Positions 24,195 through 31,647 of a stretch of DNA of 36,113 nucleotides are shown one piece after another. Origin of the DNA: Microcystis aeruginosa W13-11 (lineage in GTDB: Bacteria; Cyanobacteriota; Cyanobacteriia; Cyanobacteriales; Microcystaceae); contig JAADBR010000083.1 in NCBI GenBank assembly GCA_009995705.1, forward strand, positions 1 to 36,113, given 5' to 3'. Made by a program: the position numbers and the translations under genes. The notes beneath the pieces are model-generated. The model was given only the letters and a program-made list of their open reading frames with translations, was not told the DNA's origin and made no database searches. Each line of letters starts with the position of its first letter. Positions within the stretch are counted from its first letter, which is position 1.

Positions 24195-26546
24195 TTAGTC
24201 CTGTCCAGTCAGGGTATAGGCTGCCCAATGGTAAGGATCGCTATATTCTGTTAGTTGATCTAGCCCTATTGTACTGCCTTCTTTTAAAATATTCGCCGCC
24301 CTCACCTCCAGTCGATCGACTCCTTCCCTTAGGTCGGGAAGTAGCCGAAGTTGCTCGATCCAGTTAGCTAGTTGCTGCCAAGTGATGTTTTTTAACCAAT
24401 TTTGTGTATTTTTCAGAGCTAGAGCCGGGGATTCACCCGCTAATAATCTTTGATAGAAGTTAATCATAAACCAGGCGCTAGAAATCTCCTTCACCGGCCA
24501 GAGGGTACTGACCACATTAGTCGCACCCGCTGCCCGGAAAGCACTGACGAGGCCGACGTATTCGGTGGTAATGCCATCCTTACCGGTGAGAGCGGTTTCA
24601 CAGGCAGCCAGACAGACGAGACGGTAACTAGAGAGGTTCAGTCCGTTGATATCCCGGACAGTCAATAAACCATCGCTAAGGGCGATCGCAGAGGCTTGGG
24701 GGCGAAAAGAGTCATAAAAGCCGTGACCAGTGAAATGGAAGGTTTTATAGGCATTTTCGAGGGCTTTGCGGACATTTTCCCGTGAGGCCTTTTTCGGTCT
24801 AATTCTCGCGCTCGGTTGCAGGATATGGCTAATAATTGCCGATTCCAGTTGGGCGAAATCCATGGGTTTTTGCTCCGTTTTGGGGTCTTCGACACTGAGG
24901 AGGGGAGAATAGGAGAAATCGCCGGACTGGGGACGCAAACCGACCTGAGCAGAGGGGAGATAGGTAGCGGTGTATTTTTCGGGGAAGAGGGTATGTAGGG
25001 GGAAGCGGTGCAGATCCCGGTGGGGGATGAGAATGAGGGAATTAACGGAAACCGGCAAATGTGCGAGAATTTTATCGATCTGTAAAATCCGCTTTAATTG
25101 GGCAAAACAGTTGTTAAGTGACAATCTCCACGGATGATTTTGTTTATTCTCCGTTTCTTTTTTACTAGCATAGTCGCGGTATTGTTTATCCCATTCGGTT
25201 AACCAAGTCCGAAACTGTCGCGCCTGTTGATAACGTTGCTCTCTTTCCAGAATTACGGGATCAGCGTCTGCGGTGATAATAAAGGTGGTGAGATTGTCCT
25301 CGCTGAGATACCAGTAAATAATCGCCTTATTCGGACTTGTCAGGCTTTGGATAGTGGCATAATCGGGACTGGTGGGGTTTTCTTGCCAATTATCGAGAAT
25401 CCAAGTCAAGCAACGATTTTTATAAAATTCTGCCTGTTCAATTGCGTCTAGGGGATGATTTTCCTCGATCAGTAAATCGATTTCTAGGTGACTAAAACTG
25501 CTGAATTTGGCCTCAAAAGCGGGTTTATCCCGTTTCTGGGCGCGTAGTCGGGTGAAAAGGTGGCGCCCCTGTTGTTGATAGAATCGCGCTTCAGGGATTT
25601 CCTGTAGGGAAAGATGAGCGCGGATCAATCCTTGCAGAATTTCTAAATGATCTTCCGGGAAGTCTTTTTCGCTGAGAATCGGTAAAGCGATTTGATAATG
25701 TCGGATTGCGTCGCGACAATAGGGACTAGCTTTCTCTTGATACTGGGAATGTTTCAGATAAGCTTGCCCTAGATAGCGATAAATTTGCCCCCACGGAGGC
25801 GATCCTTGAATGAGGTGGGGAAGTGCCTCCCGGAGGGCGAAAATATGGGGTTCTCGGTCATTAAGGGCTACTATCGGTTTACGGTAAATGAGAGCTTCTA
25901 GACTGGGAGTAGAAATACGATTTTTACTCAGAGAACAAACGGCCCCCCCTCGGTTGTACCAAGCTTGATGGTCATCGGGTTTAAATTCTAAAGCTCGATC
26001 GTAGGAGGCGATCGCTTGTTCAAATCTGCCTAAATTATCTAACGCAACCCCTCGGTTGTACCAAGCTTGATGGTCATCGGGTTTAATTTCTAAAGCTTGA
26101 TCGTAGGATGCGATCGCTTCTTCATACCTTCCTAAGTTATCTAACGCAACCCCTCGGTTGTGCCAAGCTTCATGCTTATCGGGTTTAATTTCTAAAGCTC
26201 GATCGTAGGATGCGATCGCTTCTTCATACCTTCCTAAGTTATCTAACGCAATCCCTCGGTTGTTCCAAGCTTGATGGAAATCGGGTTTAAATTCTAAAGC
26301 TCGATCGTAGGATGCGATCGCTTGTTCAAATCTGCCTAAGTTATCTAACGCAATCCCTCGGTTGTTCCAAGCTTGATGGAAATCGGGTTTAAATTCTAAA
26401 GCTCGATCGTAGGATGCGATCGCTTGTTCATACCTTCCTAATTTATCTAACGCAACCCCTCGGCCGTTCCAAGCTTTATGGTCATCGGGTTTAATTTCTA
26501 AAGCGCGATCGCATTCTGCGATCGCGCCGATAAAATCCCCATTCAT
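24195..26546 (-). CDS. TPR-CHAT protease, 5'-truncated by a MITE
   Basis: From ATG 26546 this is 783 aa. Five near-identical 34-residue TPRs plus partial ones cover about 1-215. A linker TPR-like region follows (about 230-420), and a CHAT (caspase-like peptidase) domain occupies about 480-770. The catalytic dyad is present: His608 in FTGHGFYD and Cys649 in CLAACETAL, followed by GLVSAFRAAGATNVVSTLWPV. CHAT proteases act as effectors or processing enzymes in bacterial immunity and signalling. ATG 26546 is inside the first helix of a TPR. The frame continues upstream (DAEFWFEQGYQKY) to a stop at 26655 inside the 97-bp element, with no standard start. The true N-terminus is the 164-aa frame at 26711-27202. 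It is probably inactivated or expressed as a fragment. Confidence 0.85.
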   Translation of the reverse strand: MNGDFIGAIAECDRALEIKPDDHKAWNGRGVALDKLGRYEQAIASYDRALEFKPDFHQAWNNRGIALDNLGRFEQAIASYDRALEFKPDFHQAWNNRGIALDNLGRYEEAIASYDRALEIKPDKHEAWHNRGVALDNLGRYEEAIASYDQALEIKPDDHQAWYNRGVALDNLGRFEQAIASYDRALEFKPDDHQAWYNRGGAVCSLSKNRISTPSLEALIYRKPIVALNDREPHIFALREALPHLIQGSPPWGQIYRYLGQAYLKHSQYQEKASPYCRDAIRHYQIALPILSEKDFPEDHLEILQGLIRAHLSLQEIPEARFYQQQGRHLFTRLRAQKRDKPAFEAKFSSFSHLEIDLLIEENHPLDAIEQAEFYKNRCLTWILDNWQENPTSPDYATIQSLTSPNKAIIYWYLSEDNLTTFIITADADPVILEREQRYQQARQFRTWLTEWDKQYRDYASKKETENKQNHPWRLSLNNCFAQLKRILQIDKILAHLPVSVNSLILIPHRDLHRFPLHTLFPEKYTATYLPSAQVGLRPQSGDFSYSPLLSVEDPKTEQKPMDFAQLESAIISHILQPSARIRPKKASRENVRKALENAYKTFHFTGHGFYDSFRPQASAIALSDGLLTVRDINGLNLSSYRLVCLAACETALTGKDGITTEYVGLVSAFRAAGATNVVSTLWPVKEISSAWFMINFYQRLLAGESPALALKNTQNWLKNITWQQLANWIEQLRLLPDLREGVDRLEVRAANILKEGSTIGLDQLTEYSDPYHWAAYTLTGQD
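25940..26525. repeat. 102-bp tandem repeats encoding TPRs, each with HIP1
   Basis: Near-identical 102-bp units (34 codons) encode the TPR array. GCGATCGC recurs at 26008, 26110, 26212, 26314, 26416 and 26518, exactly 102 bp apart. The units are so alike that recent amplification or gene conversion is likely. Confidence 0.85.
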
Positions 26547-26615
26547 GTATTTCTGGTATCCTTGCTCAAACCAAAATTCGGCATCCTGAACAATCGGGAT
26601 ATTATTAGCAGTGGA

Positions 26616-26712
26616 TATAGCGGTATGCAGTCGGATGAGGTATACTGCAACAAGCTATAAGGCAGTCTAGGCAAGACTTTGTCTGTATCTCACTCAAGCG
26701 AATACCGCTATA
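26616..26712. mobile_element. 97-bp MITE, copy 2, splitting a TPR-CHAT gene
   Basis: It begins TATAGCGGTAT and ends ATACCGCTATA. Reverse-complemented it differs from copy 1 (9415-9511) at six positions. The terminal TA at each end fits a 2-bp target duplication. The upstream 164-codon frame ends at a TAG within the element's terminal repeat (26708-26710). Deleting 95 bp (element plus one TA) fuses the frames as ...TTQRL-STANNIPIVQDAEFW.... Confidence 0.9.
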
Positions 26713-27202
26713 GTCTTTGAGTTGTTGAAGTTTTCCCTTGATTCAAAAGTTGATATAATTTTTGGACTTTCGTTAAATCCGTCTCCGTTGAGCCTAGATT
26801 TTCCCCCTCCACACTGGAAACATCCCTCACCGCGTCGCGTAACTGGAGGCTAATCCGTTGGGATACTTCCCCCAGATTTCCCGTCATCACTTTCCCTAAA
26901 GCCGCCAAATCCTGCGCTAAAGTTTGATAATCTTCCGGATACTGTAGCCATTCCTCGCTTTTGACCTCTAACCAGTGCGCCAGCTTTTTATCGTTACAAT
27001 GGCGACTGTATAGCCATCCCCGTAACCCACCAGTGGTGGTTCCCGCTGCCACCTGCTCGAATAACCCCATCAATATCCCTTCATATTCGCCATCGCTGGG
27101 TTCTGGAGGGGATTTTTGGACTTTTTTGGGGTTAACTGCCCTCAAACTGCCTATAAAGAGGGATTTTAGCCAATTCCAGAGCTTTTTTAGTAAGGATAGC
27201 AT
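26708..27202 (-). CDS. Detached N-terminal part of the TPR-CHAT protein
   Basis: The 164 codons start MLSLLKKLWNWLKSLFIGSL, an amphipathic basic helix that may touch the membrane. A helical domain follows (about 38-140, GEYEGILMGLFEQVAAGTTT, WLQYPEDYQTLAQDLAALGK, GNLGEVSQRISLQLRD). From memory, N-terminal domains of this kind precede TPR-CHAT regions in cyanobacterial proteins. The stop codon is supplied by the MITE; the last native residues are TTQRL. Without the element the frame runs straight into the TPR-CHAT sequence, giving 970 aa in total. As it stands it could make a free N-terminal domain. Confidence 0.8.
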   Translation of the reverse strand: MLSLLKKLWNWLKSLFIGSLRAVNPKKVQKSPPEPSDGEYEGILMGLFEQVAAGTTTGGLRGWLYSRHCNDKKLAHWLEVKSEEWLQYPEDYQTLAQDLAALGKVMTGNLGEVSQRISLQLRDAVRDVSSVEGENLGSTETDLTKVQKLYQLLNQGKTSTTQRL

Positions 27203-27232
27203 CGAAGAAAGGGGGAAAGGAAGATAAGGAAA

Positions 27233-27499
27233 TTATATCTCTACTGCCGAAAGTCGTCCCTTTCGGGGTTTATACTCGTCCTCTAATAGCCAATTTTCCG
27301 CTTCCTCTTAACTCGCGCTGGTGAATACTACCTGATAACCCTCAGAGGGATCGTACACGCGACAGTTTCCTGAAGATTCAGCGAGTAAAAGCAAGATATA
27401 GGGAGTATATAGCAGCGTATCGCTCCAAACCTCTGCAAAATTCCAATTATTATCGGTTAGGTTAGCTGCAGGAGATAACGTGATAGCGGTTTTCTGCAT
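27233..27499 (-). pseudogene. Nonsense-broken paralogue of the 89-aa gene
   Basis: From the ATG at 27499 it reads MQKTAITLSPAANLTDNNWN, then AEVWSDTLLYTPYILLLLAES, and meets TAA at 27308-27310. In the same frame it continues EEAENWLLEDEYKPRKGRLS to a second stop at 27233. The full length (88 codons) aligns over its whole length with the gene at 9915-10184 (PDYEEAQLWLLEDEYEP there), so the TAA replaces the Tyr codon. A single point change is enough to explain it. Confidence 0.85.
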
Positions 27500-27533
27500 C
27501 GATCCAATGTTTTCTAGAATGGGGAGAGAATTA

Positions 27534-27672
27534 AGTAGGTAGATGTTAAAAACTTTCCGATACCCCCCTTATCAAGGGGAGATTAAGGGGGGATCGAAAC
27601 CAAAATCTATCACCCCCCTTATCAAGGGGGGATTAAGGGGGGATCGAAACCAAAATCTATCTTCAATTTAAT
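27534..27672. repeat. Dispersed repeat family A, copy 3
   Basis: Head AAGTAGGTAGATGTTAAAAA, then two tandem 50-bp units (27562-27610 and 27612-27660) built on ACCCCCCTTATCAAGGGG and ATCGAAACCAAAATCTAT, then the tail CTTCAATTTAATT. It lies directly upstream of the metal ATPase and may influence its transcription. Confidence 0.75.
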
Positions 27673-27702
27673 TATAACCAGCTACTCAATTGCCATCGCT
27701 CC

Positions 27703-29613
27703 ATGATTCAGAATATTTCGTCCTCTTGGTTGTCTCGGTATTCCTCGGCATTTGCTGCAGGAATTTGCGCTATTTTAGTCTTTTTTGGTTGGTTATGCCT
27801 ACACCTTAATCTGATCGGCCTAGCTTTCATCTTACTACCGATCGCCTATGTGGTGGGGGGATACGAGAGTACCCAAGCAGGATTAACGACTTTATTTGAG
27901 GAAAAAGAACTGGATGTGGACCTGTTAATGATTGTAGCGGCGTTGGGGGCGGCGATTTTGGGACTCTGGGATAGTAATTACTATCTCATCATCGATGGAG
28001 CCATTTTAATCCTGATTTTCGCCATTAGTGGCGCATTAGAACAGATTGCCCTGGCGAAAACCGATCGCAATATTCGTTCTCTCATGGCTATGACTCCCGA
28101 TACTGCTAGATTAATCACGGGAGACGGCGAAAAAGAGATTTCTATCAAGCAATTACACATCGGTGATACAGTTTTGGTCAAACCGGGTGAATTAATCCCC
28201 ATTGACGGCATTATTATGGAGGGAAACAGTCCCATCAATCAAGCGCCAATTACGGGGGAATCGCTTCCCGTGGATAAAACCATCGGTGAAGAAGTCTTTG
28301 CGGGAACCCTCAACGGTGCGGGAGCGCTACGTTTAAAGGTGGAAACTCCCCCCGAAAGTCGCTTAATTGAGAGGGTGATTCGTTTGGTAGAAAAAGCGCA
28401 AAATGAATCCCCTCCCTCCCAACAATTTATCGAAGGTTTCGAGCGGGGTTATGCGAAAATTATCGTGATTTTGGGCTTAATTTTCGGGATTTTACCGCCT
28501 TTTTTCTGGGGTTGGACCTGGGAAACCACTATCTATCGGGCCTTAATTTTTCTCGTGGTGGCTTCTCCCTGTGCTTTAATGGCCTCAATTATGCCAGCTT
28601 TGTTATCGGGTATCGCTAACGGGGCAAAACAGGGGATTTTATTCAAAAATGGCGCAAGATTGGAGATGATTGGCCGCATACGAGCGATCGCTTTTGATAA
28701 AACCGGCACTCTCACCCTTGGTAAGTTGCAAGTGGTAGAAATTATCCCCATCCATGCAGTCAGCGAAAATGAGGTGTTAGCGGTGGCTGCATCCCTAGAA
28801 TCCTGTTCCGAACATCCCATCGGATCCGCTATTACCGCCACAGCCAGGGAACGTGGTATAAATTTCTTCAGTGCTAATCAGGTGCAAGCGGTATCGGGAC
28901 GGGGTATCACGGGAAAAATTGCCGATAAGTCGGTATCTGTGGGCAATTTTGCCTATATTCGTGACCATATTGCTGATCTTGACCAGAATATTTTAGCTAC
29001 CCACGAGCGTTTACAAAAAGAAGGTAAAACCCTCGTTTGGGTAGTACAAGAGAATCAAATGCTCGGTGCGATCGCTGTGGCCGATACCCTTCGGGAATCG
29101 GCAGTTAATCTGGTGAAGCAGCTAAAAAAGATCGGTATCGAACATATCGTTTTAATTACGGGTGATAATCAACAAAGTGCCGATAAAGTCGCTGAAAAAC
29201 TCGGTATTGAGGAGGTTTACGCTGATTTACTGCCCGAAGATAAGTTAACCGTGATCAAAAATCTGCAAGAAAAATATCACACTGTCGCTATGGTAGGAGA
29301 TGGCATTAATGACGCGCCCGCTTTAGCCATGGCTAATGTGGGGATTGCCATGGGAAAAGCGGGTAGTGATGTGGCCTTGGAAACGGCCGATATTATCCTT
29401 ATGTCCGATAATTTAGCCAAAATTCCCAGCGCGATTAACCTTGGTCGTCGTGCCAATCGCATTGTTAAACAGAATATCACTTTCGCCCTCGCGTTTATCG
29501 GCATATTGCTCATAGCCAATTTTGTTGGTGATATAACTTTACCTCTAGGTGTCATCGGTCATGAGGGATCGACGGTATTAGTGACTCTCAGCGGTTTAAG
29601 ATTGTTGAAATAA
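27703..29613 (+). CDS. P1B-4-type metal-exporting ATPase
   Basis: This 636-aa P-type ATPase exports a transition metal ion using ATP, in the cell membrane. Motifs are ITGESLPVDK (actuator), the metal-site SPC at 288-290, DKTGTLTLG with phosphorylated Asp332, EHPIGSAI (nucleotide binding) and GDGINDAPALA. The SPC motif, in place of CPC, together with HEGSTVLVTLSGLRLL at 620 in the last helix, places it in subgroup P1B-4. That group transports Co, and in some species Fe, Zn or Ni; CoaT of Synechocystis is the relevant cyanobacterial example. No N-terminal heavy-metal-binding domain is present, as expected for the group. No MerR-type regulator such as CoaR is adjacent. hisS follows 20 bp downstream. 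Confidence 0.93.
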   Translation: MIQNISSSWLSRYSSAFAAGICAILVFFGWLCLHLNLIGLAFILLPIAYVVGGYESTQAGLTTLFEEKELDVDLLMIVAALGAAILGLWDSNYYLIIDGAILILIFAISGALEQIALAKTDRNIRSLMAMTPDTARLITGDGEKEISIKQLHIGDTVLVKPGELIPIDGIIMEGNSPINQAPITGESLPVDKTIGEEVFAGTLNGAGALRLKVETPPESRLIERVIRLVEKAQNESPPSQQFIEGFERGYAKIIVILGLIFGILPPFFWGWTWETTIYRALIFLVVASPCALMASIMPALLSGIANGAKQGILFKNGARLEMIGRIRAIAFDKTGTLTLGKLQVVEIIPIHAVSENEVLAVAASLESCSEHPIGSAITATARERGINFFSANQVQAVSGRGITGKIADKSVSVGNFAYIRDHIADLDQNILATHERLQKEGKTLVWVVQENQMLGAIAVADTLRESAVNLVKQLKKIGIEHIVLITGDNQQSADKVAEKLGIEEVYADLLPEDKLTVIKNLQEKYHTVAMVGDGINDAPALAMANVGIAMGKAGSDVALETADIILMSDNLAKIPSAINLGRRANRIVKQNITFALAFIGILLIANFVGDITLPLGVIGHEGSTVLVTLSGLRLLK

Positions 29614-29633
29614 GGATAAAAATACAGGGAACT

Positions 29634-30914
29634 ATGGGCGAAATTCAGGCAATCCGAGGCACAAAAGATATTTTACCGGCGGAGGTCGGTTACTGGCAGT
29701 GGTTAGAGGAAACTGCCAGCAGAATTTTAGGGACTGCGCTGTATCAAGAGATACGAACTCCCATTTTTGAACAGACGCAACTTTTTGAACGGGGTATCGG
29801 GGAAGCGACGGACGTGGTAGGTAAAGAAATGTATACTTTCCTCGATCGCGGTCAACGTTCCCTGACTTTGCGACCGGAAGGAACGGCTGGGGTCGTTCGC
29901 GCCTACATTGAACACAAATTACAGGCCGCCGGGGGAATACAAAGACTCTGGTATAAGGGGCCGATGTTTCGTTATGAACGTCCGCAAGCGGGTAGGCAGC
30001 GACAGTTTCATCAAATCGGGGTCGAATTGTTAGGAAGTGATGACCCTAGGGCGGATGTGGAAGTAATTACCCTTGCCAGCGAGATATTAAAAGCTGTGGG
30101 GCTAGAAAACCTAAAATTAGACCTTAATTCCCTGGGAAATGCCCAAGATAGGCAAAATCATCGTCAGGCCTTGCTAGATTATTTGACTCCCTATAAAGCT
30201 GATTTAGACGCAGATTCTCAACAGAGATTAGAAAAAAATCCCCTGCGAATTTTGGATAGTAAGGACGAGAAAACCAAGATTATCTGTGAGAATGCTCCCA
30301 GTATTCTTGAACATCTAGGTAGTGATTCTCAAAAGCACTTTGAACGGGTGCAATCTTTACTAACAGATTTGGGAGTTATCTATAACCTTAATCCCTGTTT
30401 AGTGCGAGGATTGGACTATTATACCCATACGGCCTTTGAAATTCAGTCCGATGATTTAGGCGCTCAAGCCACAGTTTGCGGTGGTGGTCGTTATGATGGT
30501 TTAATAGCTCAATTAGGCGGTCCAGACACACCAGCAGTGGGTTGGGCGATCGGTTTAGAACGTCTGATTATATTATTACAACAAAAGCAATCTTTATCTT
30601 TTTTGGTTCCCGATTTTTATCTCGTCTCCAAAGGAGAAAAAGCTGAGGCCCGCAGTGTGGTGTTAGCGCAGCAATTACGCGGATTGGGGTTTAGCGTCGA
30701 GTTGGACTTAAGCGGCAGCGCTTTCGGGAAACAATTTAAACGGGCCGATCGAGCTAAGGCCGTGGGCTGTATAATTTTGGGGGATGCTGAGGCTGAAAAT
30801 GGCACGGTACAACTGAAATGGATGGCCACCCAAGAACAAATTAGTCTAACCCAAGCGGATTTACTGACACAAGCAGGGGAATTAAAAGCGCAAATCTCCC
30901 GGCACAAATCCTAA
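29634..30914 (+). CDS. hisS: Histidyl-tRNA synthetase
   Basis: This class II synthetase charges tRNA-His. The 426-aa length is normal. Motif 1 region: IRGTKDILPAEVGYWQWLE; motif 2: FRYERPQAGRQRQFHQIG; the His-specific motifs are LVRGLDYYTHTAFE and TVCGGGRYDGLIAQLGG; motif 3: PAVGWAIGLERL. The anticodon-binding domain (about 330-420) follows. The gene starts 20 bp after the ATPase stop and is probably co-transcribed with it at least in part. The next gene begins 41 bp downstream. Confidence 0.98.
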   Translation: MGEIQAIRGTKDILPAEVGYWQWLEETASRILGTALYQEIRTPIFEQTQLFERGIGEATDVVGKEMYTFLDRGQRSLTLRPEGTAGVVRAYIEHKLQAAGGIQRLWYKGPMFRYERPQAGRQRQFHQIGVELLGSDDPRADVEVITLASEILKAVGLENLKLDLNSLGNAQDRQNHRQALLDYLTPYKADLDADSQQRLEKNPLRILDSKDEKTKIICENAPSILEHLGSDSQKHFERVQSLLTDLGVIYNLNPCLVRGLDYYTHTAFEIQSDDLGAQATVCGGGRYDGLIAQLGGPDTPAVGWAIGLERLIILLQQKQSLSFLVPDFYLVSKGEKAEARSVVLAQQLRGLGFSVELDLSGSAFGKQFKRADRAKAVGCIILGDAEAENGTVQLKWMATQEQISLTQADLLTQAGELKAQISRHKS

Positions 30915-30955
30915 GTTTTAGCGTCATGGGGAAACATTAGGCCTAGGCTAAGATT

Positions 30956-31606
30956 ATGGAATTTATACTGCAAAAACAAGGGGAAAATCACGGACGCACA
31001 ATTTCTACTAATTCCCTAGAAATTGTCTCAGGAAACTATCGTCTTTTGGCCCGTCTGGATTCTCCTTTTGCTCATATTGAAGTGCGTATCGATTACGAAT
31101 CTCCCGAAAGTAGCGAACGATATACCCATTATTATCGATCGGATGCCGGGGGTTGGCTGGAAATTTTTTCCTATCGAGATTTAGGAATAGGTAGCTGGCA
31201 AATTCGCTGTTATGGGGATATTCTGGCAGAATTGGGGGGGCAAGGTTGGCAAGAAGTGTTAACTTTAATTGTTACTCCTGTTAAGATCAATTATCTGGCT
31301 CAATTAGAACAGTTGATTAAAACCGAAATTGAACCTTTCTTAGCGCTAGAATCCTCTCCAGAGATGGTAAAATTAGAATTGTCCGATTTAACCAATAATT
31401 CTGCCTTTGTTTTTGATTTATGCCTACCAGAGGAAACAATGACCGCTAGAGAAGGGGTAACTCTAGAACTGCCGGAACCTGCTAATATGAAAAAGAGCCT
31501 TCAAAGTTTATCTAATCACAATTCTGCACCCCTACCCCCGAAAATATCCGGTGCTAATTCTCGCCGAAAATCACCGCAACTGCCCCCAATTCCTAAAAAT
31601 AAATAA
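30956..31606 (+). CDS. Conserved hypothetical soluble protein
   Basis: This 216-aa protein has an N-terminal beta-rich domain (about 1-105). Alternating strands such as NYRLLARLDSPFAHIEVRIDYE and WLEIFSYRDLGIGSWQIRCYGD suggest an Ig-like sandwich. A short helical region follows (about 112-132), then an acidic stretch and a disordered Pro/Lys-rich tail (about 175-216, SAPLPPKISG, KSPQLPPIPKNK). There is no signal peptide. It follows hisS by 41 bp and converges with murJ. I do not recognise the family; it looks like a cyanobacterial conserved hypothetical. Confidence 0.7.
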   Translation: MEFILQKQGENHGRTISTNSLEIVSGNYRLLARLDSPFAHIEVRIDYESPESSERYTHYYRSDAGGWLEIFSYRDLGIGSWQIRCYGDILAELGGQGWQEVLTLIVTPVKINYLAQLEQLIKTEIEPFLALESSPEMVKLELSDLTNNSAFVFDLCLPEETMTAREGVTLELPEPANMKKSLQSLSNHNSAPLPPKISGANSRRKSPQLPPIPKNK

Positions 31607-31647
31607 CCTTATAGTATGTAACGATGAGGTGAGGCAGCAACTTAAAC

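Noticed and set aside
25940..26525. Regularly spaced direct repeats resembling a CRISPR array
   Set aside because: The period is exactly 34 codons, in frame, and encodes TPR units. There are no variable spacers.
27981..29555. Several minus-strand open frames antisense to the metal ATPase
   Set aside because: The ATPase frame is intact with all motifs. The antisense frames are typical shadows of a long gene.
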